From Zelopaecilomyces penicillatus (Eukaryota > Ascomycota > Sordariomycetes > Hypocreales > Pseudodiploosporaceae), in NCBI GenBank assembly GCA_005765155.1, contig VCCP01000004.1, positions 558,001 to 622,000 of the forward strand: 64,000 bases of DNA, in the 5' to 3' direction. Within the stretch, counting starts at the first letter, position 1; the number at the start of each line of letters is the position of its first letter. Made by a program: the position numbers and the translations under genes. Below are positions 22,462-32,471 of the stretch, one piece after another. Under the pieces are notes generated by a model that saw only the letters and a list, made by a program, of their open reading frames with translations, was not told the origin of the DNA and searched no databases.

Positions 22462-24887
22462 GAGTTTCCGGGGTTGCATTCTTTGCATGGTCCGTCGTAT
22501 TTTGTTCTGTCCAAGCCTTGAGTGATTACATGGTACAGAGTTCGATCGGCTTGACTTCCTTCGTGGGTTCGGAAGTTGAATTCTCGTTTGTGGAGGTTCT
22601 TCATTTCCTCGTACATGCGTTTGTTTTCCTCCGCATGTTGTCTGCACCGAGGTTTGTTGCAGTTGATTGCCATCGTGGCTTCGCACTGAGTTCTCCCTGG
22701 GATACTGTCTTCCAGTAGTCGTCTTTCGTGCCATTGTACCAGCTTCTGTTGTGAGTGTATATCGCACTTGAGGTTGGTGCAATCATATAAGTCCTCCTTT
22801 CCACAGTCTGTGAGTTGTGGCCCGTTGTGTCCTAATTCGAGCTTTTCCCATTTGTGGACCTCGCAATAGATGGACTTGCAGTCTTTGTTTTCGGCTCCTT
22901 GTCTGCATTCTTCTGGGGTCTTGGGGTGTGGTTCGAACACGCCAATTCCAAAAGGTGCAAAGTACTCAGCCTCGTGCCAGTCGACGAATTGATCTCCTGT
23001 GAGGACATTCTTAATTCCTCGTGCTCCCATACGGCGTGGGAAGAATTCGTTCTGGATTTTTGTTTTCTGGTGTTGAAAACAGGAGAAGTCGATGCATGAC
23101 ATCCAACTGATTTCGCTGTGGAAAACATGATTAGGGTCTAGGAGTGCATGATCGTCTTCGTGTTTGCTGTAGTTGGTTTTCAACATGAAGGCTCTTCCAA
23201 GGTGGTTTCCTGGGACAGGGACGCCTAGGCCTTCTTCCAACGTCCATTCACGAACGTATTTGGTGATTGTGAGTCGAAGGTTGACTCTGTCCGCGTGGCT
23301 TGGTACTTGCGTAAGTTTGATTGCTGCTTCTCTAAGGTGTTTATGGGCAGCACTCTTAGGTGGTGGATATGGTGTAGCATGGTATTGAGTTGTCCTGAGA
23401 GGTTCTTCGCTCTCGGATTCTGAAGAGCTGGAGTCCGAGCTGTCGCTTGTTGTTTCATCTTCAACCAGGGTGTTTTCGTCATCCGTGGCAGGGATTACTT
23501 GTCGGTCCGGAATCTCTTCGAAGTATTCTTCCTCATCTGTGTCCATATCCAGTTGTTGGTCCCATTGTGCGGTACCGGATCGGGTTAGCGTGGTCCGCAA
23601 CATTGGTGACTGTCGAGGTGTGGGGTGTCCGTAGTTTCCGGGTCGTCCTCGTCCCCATCCTCGTCGTCCCGTCATGGCCAGGGTTCGTCCATCTTTGGCC
23701 ATGGTGTGTGCGCTTCGTCGCGCATCAGGTACTGGTTTCCAGTCTTTTCGTTCTCGTTTCGGTTGTCGGCAGTCCCTGGCGAAATGTCCCATTTTGTCGC
23801 AATTATAGCACTTGACTTTGGATGCGTCTCGTCGTTGTGCAGCGTCGAGGTCCATTCTGATTGGTAGGGTGTTAGGGTCATTTCGTCGTTGACCATGGTT
23901 TGCCTTATGTTGTTGTTGCCGTGGTTGGAATCCGAAGTAAGTTGGTTTCCAGTTTCGTCCTTCGTACTTCTTTTCTTGTCGGCGCGAGTGCTGTCTGTCG
24001 TCGATGGCGACAGCCATAGCGCAATATTCCGTGAAAGAGTCCGGTCGGACTTCTTTGTACAATTCGTCTTTGACTTCTGACTTGAGTCCATAGTACAGGG
24101 TTTCCATACACGTTTGCTCATCTTTTTCGGGTAGTTTGGACAAGATTTGTCGGAACTTCGCAACATAGTCCGAGGCAGACCCTGTCTGACGGAGGTTGCG
24201 TAGGTGTTGTTCAGCTTGTCGTTTTTCATTTGACGATCCGAAGGTGTTCAGGAGTTGTTGCTCAAAGATGTCGTAGTCGGCAAAGATTAGGTCAGTTTCC
24301 TCCTTTGAGGTCCCCATCGAGGCATTGTTGACGTAGTCTCGAAGTGTTGGTTCGAACCAGGTAAGTGCGGTTCCGGTAAGGAGCCCTGCGGCGTACCTTA
24401 CTTTGACTGGTTCGAGCCGGAATTGTGTTGGATAGTACAGAAAGAAAGCGCGGAGTTGGGTAAGAAACCCTTGAAGTTTGCTTGGAGTGCCGTCAAAAGG
24501 CTCGGGTGTTCGTGGCTTCAAGATTTCTCCGGTGTCCTTTCCGGTGTGCATCTGTGCTGCAACTGTTTCCAACCCGTGTCTATGCTGTTTCGCTTGGATT
24601 TCCATGTTCTCGAGAAGCTGTTTGACCTGGAGTTGCAAGGTTTCGGTGGCGAGCTTGGCCATCTTCGCTTCTTCTGCACGTCCCTTGCGCTCCTCCTCTA
24701 GCATTTGTTTGAAGCGTCTGCTGGTTTCTTCCAGCGCGAGAACATCTTCTTGGAGTCCTTTGATCTTGACGTCGTCATCGTCTTCTTCCTCTTCATCTAC
24801 CTCCATGTTCGGATTGTTGTTGACAGGGGCATTAGGGGTGCCTCCTTGGTTAGTACTTCCGGATGAGGTGGGGGTTTGAGGAGCCAT
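22449..24887 (-). CDS. gag: GYP-1 Gag, with CCHC knuckle and triple CCCH repeats
   Basis: 812 aa from ATG 24887; the frame extends to 24947 but without an earlier ATG. An acidic segment and predicted coiled coil lie at about 28-110. The capsid-like retrotransposon Gag core is at about 130-300, with WFEP near 177. A CCHC zinc knuckle C-X2-C-X4-H-X4-C sits at 360-373 (CYNC...H...DC). An Arg/Gly-rich patch follows (407-421), then an acidic Ser-rich stretch (450-496). The long C-terminal extension is unusual. It ends with three repeats C-X7/8-C-X4-C-X2-H (661-678, 695-711, 735-751). Structural role as capsid and nucleocapsid is known for the family; the function of the extra repeats is unknown. 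Stop TAA 22449-22451 lies four bases after the slippery site. Confidence 0.95.
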   Translation of the reverse strand: MAPQTPTSSGSTNQGGTPNAPVNNNPNMEVDEEEEDDDDVKIKGLQEDVLALEETSRRFKQMLEEERKGRAEEAKMAKLATETLQLQVKQLLENMEIQAKQHRHGLETVAAQMHTGKDTGEILKPRTPEPFDGTPSKLQGFLTQLRAFFLYYPTQFRLEPVKVRYAAGLLTGTALTWFEPTLRDYVNNASMGTSKEETDLIFADYDIFEQQLLNTFGSSNEKRQAEQHLRNLRQTGSASDYVAKFRQILSKLPEKDEQTCMETLYYGLKSEVKDELYKEVRPDSFTEYCAMAVAIDDRQHSRRQEKKYEGRNWKPTYFGFQPRQQQHKANHGQRRNDPNTLPIRMDLDAAQRRDASKVKCYNCDKMGHFARDCRQPKRERKDWKPVPDARRSAHTMAKDGRTLAMTGRRGWGRGRPGNYGHPTPRQSPMLRTTLTRSGTAQWDQQLDMDTDEEEYFEEIPDRQVIPATDDENTLVEDETTSDSSDSSSSESESEEPLRTTQYHATPYPPPKSAAHKHLREAAIKLTQVPSHADRVNLRLTITKYVREWTLEEGLGVPVPGNHLGRAFMLKTNYSKHEDDHALLDPNHVFHSEISWMSCIDFSCFQHQKTKIQNEFFPRRMGARGIKNVLTGDQFVDWHEAEYFAPFGIGVFEPHPKTPEECRQGAENKDCKSIYCEVHKWEKLELGHNGPQLTDCGKEDLYDCTNLKCDIHSQQKLVQWHERRLLEDSIPGRTQCEATMAINCNKPRCRQHAEENKRMYEEMKNLHKREFNFRTHEGSQADRTLYHVITQGLDRTKYDGPCKECNPGNSKNE
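22455..22461 (-). promoter_or_regulatory. GYP-1 programmed -1 frameshift site A AAA AAC
   Basis: On the coding strand the heptamer AAAAAAC is positioned so that the gag codons are AAA AAC, followed by GAG TAA. Slipping back one base gives AAA AAA and enters pol at CGA GTA AAG. This is the canonical X XXY YYZ form in the correct phase, just before the gag stop. Equivalent heptamers remain at 4525-4531 (GYP-A), 28009-28015 (GYP-C) and 55972-55978 (GYP-D). Confidence 0.9.
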
Positions 24888-24938
24888 CTTGCGAAATAGC
24901 GATATTGCCCAGGGTAACACAGTAACCCACTGAACAAG

Positions 24939-24948
24939 AGTTATCAAC
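24939..24948 (-). other. GYP-1 primer binding site, probably self-priming
   Basis: One base inside the 5' LTR, the coding strand reads GTTGATAACT. No tRNA 3'-end complement (TGG...) is present. The same element has AGTTATCAAC in its LTR (coding strand, 25139 to 25130), 45 bp downstream of the TATA run, where transcription could start. The 10-bp complementarity is the arrangement known for Tf1/sushi elements, in which the transcript's 5' end folds back to prime reverse transcription. Confidence 0.75.
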
Positions 24949-25176
24949 GTGTGACGTTTGGTGAATTCCCAAGGGATAAACCTAACGAAAGGGGTTTATG
25001 TTGGCAGATGAGTCGGGGTGTTCTGAGCAATAGGTCTGTCACGTTGGTGATAGATACGGAGTATCGTAACCAGGGGTCAAGTATCAGCGTAGTGAGCGGT
25101 AGCGAACAATACGATGAAGTTGAAAGTGTGTTGATAACTATCTAAGCTATGTTTTAAAGAGTGAAAATTGAGGGCG

Positions 25177-25184
25177 TATATATA
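25177..25184 (-). promoter_or_regulatory. GYP-1 LTR TATA element
   Basis: TATATATA, 45 bp upstream of the self-primer decamer that likely marks the transcript 5' end. The motif is present in the same place in both LTR types and all RIPed copies. Confidence 0.6.
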
Positions 25185-25190
25185 CATCGT

Positions 25191-25281
25191 GGATCACTTG
25201 GATCACTTGTCGTGCAAGTGGTGATCCTGGTGATCCAAGTTGCTGGCTCACCTGGCTCACCACCATTCTTATGGTGATCCC
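25191..25281 (-). promoter_or_regulatory. GYP-1 U3 array of GGATCACC-like octamers
   Basis: Seven related octamers in about 90 bp, in both orientations: GGATCAC(T) twice, GGTGATCC three times, GGCTCACC twice. Some face each other and could form an imperfect hairpin around CTTGTCGTGCAAG. The array sits directly upstream of the TATA element, where activator sites are expected. The copy in the left LTR is at about 18040-18130. Absent from type-2 LTRs. Confidence 0.5.
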
Positions 25282-25382
25282 ACTGATCTATCTAACTGGT
25301 CCCCTTCCTCCATGGTACGTACCTTCCCTAGGTCACATGACCGGCCTATTGTACGACCATGTCGTTGGGTCGTGACATATAC

Positions 25383-25520
25383 TAATACTTGATCCCTGGT
25401 TATAATACTCTATATCTATTATTAATATAATAGATATATTGCTTAGAATACCCTGACTTATCTACTAATATAAACCCCCCTTTATTAGATTTATCCCTTA
25501 GGAATTCATTAAATATCATA
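25383..25520 (+). repeat. GYP-C 5' LTR, second part (R-U5 end)
   Basis: Completes the LTR begun at 17502. Ends AATATCATA, the RIPed equivalent of CGTCACA. Confidence 0.88.
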
Positions 25521-25578
25521 TATTAATAACTCTTATTCAATGGGTTACTATATTACCCTAAACAATATTACTATTTTA

Positions 25579-28024
25579 TAAGATAGCACCTTAAACCCCC
25601 ATCCTATCTAGAAGTATTAATCAAGGAGGCACCCCTAATACCCCTATCAATAATAATCTAAATATAGAGGTAGATAAAGAGGAAGAAGATAATAATAATA
25701 TTAAGATTAAAGGACTCCAAGAAGATATCCTTACACTAAAAGAAACCAATAGATACTTTAAATAAATACTAGAGAAGGAATACAAGGGATATATAGAAGA
25801 AGTATAAGCAGCCAAGCTTACCATCAAAAACTTATAGCTTTAAGTTAAGCAACTCCTTAAAAATATAGAGATCCAAGCAAAATAGTATCAATATAAACTG
25901 GATTTGATTATTAACCAAGTAAGAAATAGAAAAGATATAAAAGAAATCTTAAAGCTATAAGCCCCTGAATCATTTAATAGAACCCTGAGTAAACTATAAG
26001 GATTCCTCACACAATTATATACCTTTTTCCTATACTACCTAGTATAATTCAGAATCGAATCAGTTAGAGTATAATATATAGCAGAACTCCTTATAGGATC
26101 TATACTAACTTGGTTTAAACCAATACTTTAGGATTATATTAATAATGCCTTAATAGGTATAATAAAAGAAGAAACTAATATGATTTTCGCTAACTATAAA
26201 GTCTTCAAACAATAACTCCTAAATACCTTCAATTCATCAAACAAAAGATAACAGGCTGAATAATATCTACACAACCTATACTAGATAGAATCTGCCTTAG
26301 ACTATATTATAAAGTTCTAATAAATCTTATCTAAATTACCTAAGAAAGATAAACAAATATATATGGAGATACTATACTATAGACTTAAGTTAGAAGTTAA
26401 GGATAAGTTATATAAAGAGATTTAATCAGATTCCTTTATAGAGTACTGTATAATAGCTGTTACTATTGATAATAGGTAATACTTATACTAGTAAGAAAAG
26501 AAGTATAAAGGATAAAACTAGAAATCAATTTACTTTGGATTTTAATTATAGTAATAATAATATAAGGCAAACCATAGTTAATAATAGAATAACTTTAATA
26601 CCTTATCAATTTATATAGACCTTAATACTATTTAATAAAAAGATATATTAAGAGTCTAATATTATAATTATAATGGATATAGATATATCATTTAGTAATA
26701 TAAATAACCTAAAAAAGATAAGAAACCTTAGAAGCTAGTATTAAATATATAATAAAGTGTATATACTATAGCCAAAAATAGATAAACCCTGGCTATAATA
26801 GGATAAAGAGGATGGGAGCGAGGATGATCTGGAAACTATAAATACCCTATACCTTAACCATTACTAATACTGCAAACCATATTAACCCAATCCAGTATTA
26901 TATAATAGGATCAGTAATTAGATATAAATATAGATAAAGAAGAATACTTTAAAGAGATTCCAGACTGATAAGTAATCTCTATTATAGATAAAGAAAACAT
27001 TCTGATTAAAGATAAAATAATAAGTAATAGCTTGAACTCTAGCCCTTTAGAATCCAAGAGCAAAGAACCTCTTAGGATAATATAATACTATACTATATTA
27101 TATTCACTACCCAAGAGTATTACCTATAAATACCTTAGGGAAGCAATAATTAAACTTATATAAGTACCAAGCTATATAAATAGAGTTAACCTTTAATTTA
27201 TAATCATTAAATATATTTATAAATAGATATTAAAAGAAGGCTTAGGTATCTTTATCCTAGGTAACCATCTTAGAAGAGTCTTTATATTAAAAACCAATTA
27301 TAGTAAATATAAAGATAATTATATACTCCTAGACCCTAATTATATTTTCTATAGCAAAATTAATTGAATATTATATATTGATTTCTTCTGTTTTTAATAC
27401 TAGAAAATAAAAATCCAGAATAAATTCTTCCTATACTATATAGAAGTATAAGGAATTAAGAATGTTCTTATAGGAGATTAATTTATTGATTGGTATAAGG
27501 CTAAGTACTTTATACCTTTTAGAATTAATATATTTAAACTATACCCTAAGACCTTAAAAGAATATAGATAAGGAGCTGAAAATAAAGATTATAAGTCTAT
27601 TTATTATAAGGTCTATAAATAGGAAAAACTTAAATTAGGATATAATGGATTATAACTTATAGACTATAGAAAGAAGGACTTATATAATTGTATTAATCTC
27701 AAGTATAATATACACTTATAATAGAAGCTGGTATAATAGTATAAAAAATAACTATTAAAAGATAGTATCCCAGGAAGAACTTAATATAAAGCTATAATAA
27801 TAATCAATTATAATAAACCTTAGTATAGATAATATATAAAAGAGAATAAATATATATATAAGAAAATAAAGAACCTTTATAAATAAGAATTTAACTTTTG
27901 AATCTATAAAGGAAATCAAGCTGATCAAACTCTATATTATATAATTATCTAAGGCCTGGATAGAAGAAATTATAATAGACTATATAAAGAATATAATCCT
28001 AGAAACTTAAAAAACAAGTAAAGT
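25579..28024 (+). pseudogene. GYP-C gag remnant (type 1)
   Basis: Aligns with GYP-1 gag from its start (ATG changed to ATA) to the equivalent TAA after the AAAAAAC heptamer (28009-28015). The acidic segment, core and Cys/His repeats can be followed with many CAA/CAG to TAA/TAG stops. Same gag type as GYP-1. Confidence 0.85.
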
Positions 28025-31000
28025 TGCTTATAAGAGGGTTATAGTATAACCCTTTATAAAAGACCCTCTATATAATAAACATTAATAGGCTTAAACTAAT
28101 AATAGAAATATAGATTATAGGATATTATTTTTATACTCTAATAGATAATAGAGTAATAGATAATTATATATTATTAAAAGCTATAAATTATATATAATTA
28201 CTATAATATAATAAGGAAGAACTATACCCCTTATATAACCTAGAAGGAAATACCTTTATCTATAATAAAGGATAGATTAATAAAGAGATTGATTATCTCT
28301 AATTTAAAGTCTAAGGATATCAAGATAATACTATATTTAATATAATAGATACTAGAGAATATAAACTTATACTAGGCTATCTATAGTTATTTAATAATAA
28401 CCTATAGATCGATTAAAAGATAGGCCAGATATAATAGAGTGATATTATATTATCTTTAAAAGATTATAAAGATCCAATAATAATAAATAAAGCAAAGAAA
28501 GTATACTTTATAGCTATCAAGAAGGGCCTCCTATTAGAAAATCATATCAAAAAATAATATAACAATTAATAATAATAAACCTAATAGGTTATTACCACCC
28601 TTAGAATAATAATAGAGTAACTATAAGAATACTTTAAAAACAAATCACCCTTAGATATAGAAAAACAACTTATACCTATACTAGAAGAATACTATAAGTA
28701 TATTAAACTATTTTATAAAGAACTTAAAATAAAGCTCCCCTTATATAATCAATAGGACTATAAAATTTAGATTATAAATAGAAAGAAGCCTACTTTTATT
28801 AAGATCTATATACTAAATACCAAGGAACTCAAAATATTATAAGAGTACCTTAATAAAATACTTAAAAAAGGATATATCTAATTATTTATATCCAAAGCAG
28901 AATACCCTATTATATTTATATTAAAAAAGAATAGCAAGCTATAACTAATTATAAATTATCAATTATTAAATATAATTATAATTAAGGATTAGATACCCTT
29001 ACTATTAATTAATAAACTATATAATCGATTATATAGAATGAATTGATTTATTACTTTAGACCTTAAAGAAGTATATAACTTGATTTGAATAAAGAAAGGC
29101 AATAAATAGAAAACCACTTCCAGAACTAAGTTTAGACTTTTCAAATACTTAATAATACCTTTCAGCCTAATCAATACCCCTATAATATTCTAATATATAA
29201 TCAATAATATTCTTTAAGAATATTTAGATATCTTTATAATAGTCTATCTAGATAATATCCTAATCTTCTCTTAGATAGAAGAAAAGTATAGAGAATATAT
29301 CTATAAGGTATTATAACTACTCTAAGATAATAATCTCCTTATTGAATTAGAAAAATATAAATTTTATAAATAAATGATTATCTTCCTAGGATATATCTTC
29401 TTATTAGATAAAATTCAAATAGAATCAATAAAAATCATTATAATATATAATTAGCTAATATTATAAAACATTATAAATATATAAGAGTTTTTAGGCTTTA
29501 TTAATTATTATTAAAAGTTTATCTATAATTATAGTAAAATAGCTATACTACTTATTAAATATATTAAAAAAGATTATAAATTCTTATAGAAACCTAATAT
29601 AGATATTATATTTAAAGAACTTAAGAAATAAATCTATAAAGAACCTATACTAGTAATATATAATCTAGATAAACCTATAGAACTTAAAACTAATACTTTA
29701 AACTATACTATTAAAGTATAGATTAGATAATAAAATAATAAAGATAGATTATAATCTATTACCTTCTACTTTAAGAAACTTTATAGAGTAGAACTTAATT
29801 ATCCAATCTATAATAAAGAATTTATAGCTATTATTAAGGCTTTTAATAAATTCTTATATTATTTATAAGAAAGCAATCATTAAATCAAGGTTTTTATTAA
29901 TTATAAGAATATCTCTTACTTTACTATTATATAAAAGCTAAATATATAATAAACCTACTATATAGAAACCCTTATAAACTATAACTATAAAATTATCTAT
30001 TATAAAAGATCTGAAAATAATAGAGCAGATACTTTAAGCTAATAAAACAATTATAATAATAGAAAGCCTTATTATAAAGAATAAATCTTCTAAATATCTA
30101 AATCAAATATACTATAAATAAAGCTAAATGCTATATACTAAGTTATATTAGTTAATCCTATCTTAAAACGAGTTAAATAAGTATACTCCTTAGAAGATAT
30201 AGTAAAGGTATCTAAAGGTATAAAATAGAAAGATAGATACTATAAATATAATAAGAAACTCTAGATACCTAAAGAACTCTAAGAAACCATTATATAAGAA
30301 TTATATAAATCCTTTATTTATAATTACTAAGGAATTATAAAGACTATAGAATAAATATAAAGATACTATAGATTTAAAGAACTATAATAGGTAATCCAGA
30401 AGGTTATAAATAATTATATTACTTATAGATAAACCAAGCTAATAAGATATAAACCATATAGAGAACTATAACCACTATCAATGCCTATATAACCATAGGA
30501 ATTAGTATTATTTAACTTTATTATTAAATTATCCCTATTAATAGAACCCCTTATAGGAGTAGCCTATAACTTGATATAGGTTATTATAGAAAGACTAATA
30601 AAGTTCTTATACTTTATACCCTATTTTAAAGTAAGCTTAATAGAAGATCTTACTTATAGCTTTAATAGAGTGATAATAAGCTTATATAGCTTATTAAAGG
30701 AGATTATCTCTAATAAAGGAATAACCTTTGCCTTTAAGTTTTAATAAGGATTAATAGGATATCTTAGGACCAGATATAAACTTAATATTACCTATTATCC
30801 ATAGATAGATAGATAAACAGAATGGATTAATTAAATTATTAAAGGATACTTATATACTTATATTAATTACCACTAAGATGATTAGGTAAAATATCTATTA
30901 ATTATATAACTAGCCTATAATATATCTATTTCTGAATTAATATAACTTATACTAATATATATTAATTATAGATTTATACTAGAGGCATTTTACCTATTAT

Positions 31001-31918
31001 ACTAAGAAGGATTAAAATCAAAAAAAGCCATACTTAATACTATATAAAAATAATAATTATATAAAGAACTCTATATATAACTTTAAATTATCTATAATAG
31101 AATAAAATATTATATAGATTAATAAAGATTAAAGGGATTTATCTTTAAAGAGGGAGATATAGTATACCTTTTATACTATATATCAGGCAAAATTTCCTTA
31201 AATATTATAATAATACAACCAAGCAATAAATTAGATTTTAAGAAACTTAGGCCTTTTAAAGTTAAAAAAGCCATTTCTAATATTAACTATAAACTTTTAT
31301 TACCAAAGAATATATAACTATACCCTATATTTTATATCTCCTTACTAAGCCAAGTACTAGATAATATAAAAGAATATATAGATATTATAGTATATATAGT
31401 AGAAGAGGAATAGGAAGTTAAAAAAATTATAAACTATAGGCTAAATAATAGAAAAAAGGAATATCTAATTAAATAAAAGGGATTTAAACCCAAGGAAAAC
31501 TTATAGGAACCCTTTAATCACCTAAATTATTACCACCCCCTAATATACTAATACTACTAGAAGATAAAGAAGCATCCTAGAAAACCAAGTTCTAATCGAT
31601 TATATCAAAACCCCTCAATAATTAAACCTTAATTATAGCCTTCAACTCTATCCACTCTACTTTATCCAAATTATCCAATAATTAAAGACCCTACTATATT
31701 ATCTTATAACCCTAAGAGATTATAAACTGATATTAATAATATAAATGACTCAATCAAGCTATTATAGTAGATATAGCCTCCTATACTACCTGAAGTTACT
31801 ACTCTATCTTCTTCTTCTCCTTTTTAATCTAATTCTTCTCTAATAAAATCTTTATAACTAGATAGAATAATTATATTCCATAGAATCAAGCAAAATAAAA
31901 GAATATACCTAAGGATAT
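28015..31918 (+). pseudogene. GYP-C pol remnant
   Basis: Collinear with GYP-1 pol through RT (TATCTAGATAATATCC, the RIPed YLDD box, near 29251), RNase H, integrase and chromodomain. Heavily RIPed, no open frame longer than a few dozen codons on the coding strand. The end is inferred from the equivalent of the pol stop near 31918. Confidence 0.85.
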
Positions 31919-32154
31919 AATTATCCTTAAGCTATTATAAGAGTGATTATAATATATATATTTAATATTATTGTAATTTGCAGTATAAAGTTATAACTAA
32001 AGCTAGTAGTGATAGCAGTGGAAGAAAGGCAGCGAATAGTTATCCAGAGTAAAGTCTGTAGAAAAGAAGAAAGAAGTGATTGAATTGCCGATAGAGAAAG
32101 AAAGCAGGATTCAGCTAGGAATCCAGCTATCTTATATATCTAAATAATACTAGG

Positions 32155-32187
32155 ATTATTTGGAATTATTTAAGAATTCCAAATAAT
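32155..32187. repeat. Inverted repeat in COP-1 LTR
   Basis: ATTATTTGGAATT and its exact reverse complement separated by 7 bases; the partner in the right LTR is at 38013-38045. It could fold in the transcript near the R region, but no function is shown. Confidence 0.6.
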
Positions 32188-32263
32188 ATTTCTTTAGATT
32201 TCTAAGCATTCCAAATAATAAGAAAGGGAGGGGTATAAGGGATAAGCCCTTATTTTACTAGTC

Positions 32264-32421
32264 TAGCCTGATATAGCAGGTCAGGCTGCACGGGCTTTTT
32301 AGGTCTTATAGCAGGTCAGGCTGCTACCTTATAGCAGGTCTGGCTGCTAGGGCTATAGCAGGTTTAGCTGCTAAGCTATAGTAGGTCTAGCTACTAATCT
32401 TATAACAGGTCAGGCTGTTAT
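32264..32421. repeat. Six-copy tandem array in COP-1 LTR U3
   Basis: Units of about 24 bp with core TAGCAGGTCAGGCTGCTA, diverged at single positions. Repeated in the right LTR at 38122-38279. The core is itself nearly palindromic (AGCAG...CTGCT). Placed at the start of U3 in coding sense, so likely upstream regulatory sequence. Degenerate versions occur in the RIPed copia LTRs. Confidence 0.75.
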
Positions 32422-32443
32422 ATAAAACCCGCCTATTTTAACA

Positions 32444-32451
32444 CTCCCTCT
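32444..32451 (-). other. COP-1 polypurine tract
   Basis: Coding strand AGAGGGAG directly precedes the 3' LTR (TGTTAAAATAG), the expected plus-strand priming site. Confidence 0.75.
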
Positions 32452-32471
32452 AGCAAGCTATATATATATAG

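Larger units (their letters stand above)
17799..25377 (-). mobile_element. GYP-1: complete, intact Ty3/gypsy chromovirus (Tf1/sushi-like)
   Basis: 7,579 bp with two 428-bp LTRs (17799-18226, 24950-25377) in which I see no difference. They end TGTGACG...CGTGACA, and 5-bp target duplications TATAC sit at 17794-17798 and 25378-25382. Gag and Pol are uninterrupted, in the -1 frameshift relation usual for this superfamily. There is a polypurine tract, a self-priming PBS, an integrase with DD35E and a C-terminal chromodomain. Codon and base use (G+C near normal) contrast sharply with its RIPed surroundings, so it landed after the last RIP episode that shaped GYP-C. On sequence grounds it is the only candidate autonomous element in the window. 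An antisense spliced gene overlaps its 3' end. Confidence 0.97.
24950..25377 (-). repeat. GYP-1 right (5') LTR
   Basis: 428 bp, TGTGACG...CGTGACA, the promoter copy for gag-pol. In coding direction: U3 with octamer array (25281-25191), TATATATA (25184-25177), probable R start AGTTATCAAC (25139), U5. Followed by target duplication TATAC (25378-25382). Confidence 0.97.
25378..31968 (+). mobile_element. GYP-C main part: rest of 5' LTR and internal gag-pol, RIPed
   Basis: Continues GYP-C after the GYP-1 insertion: LTR remainder to 25520, RIPed self-priming site ATTAATAACT (25522-25531), gag and pol remnants on the plus strand, then interruption by COP-1 after 31968 (AATAT duplicated at 31964-31968 and 38302-38306). 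It combines type-2 LTRs with type-1 gag. The outer target duplication is GCTCT, placing it inside COP-E. Confidence 0.93.
31969..32443 (-). repeat. COP-1 left (3') LTR
   Basis: 475 bp, plus strand TATTGTAATTTG...TTTTAACA. Contains a 13-bp-stem inverted repeat (32155-32187) and six tandem copies of a 24-bp unit (32264-32421). Confidence 0.95.

Noticed and set aside
32264..32421. Regular short repeats suggesting a CRISPR-like array
   Set aside because: Units are tandem, with no unique spacers, and lie inside an LTR of a eukaryotic retroelement.
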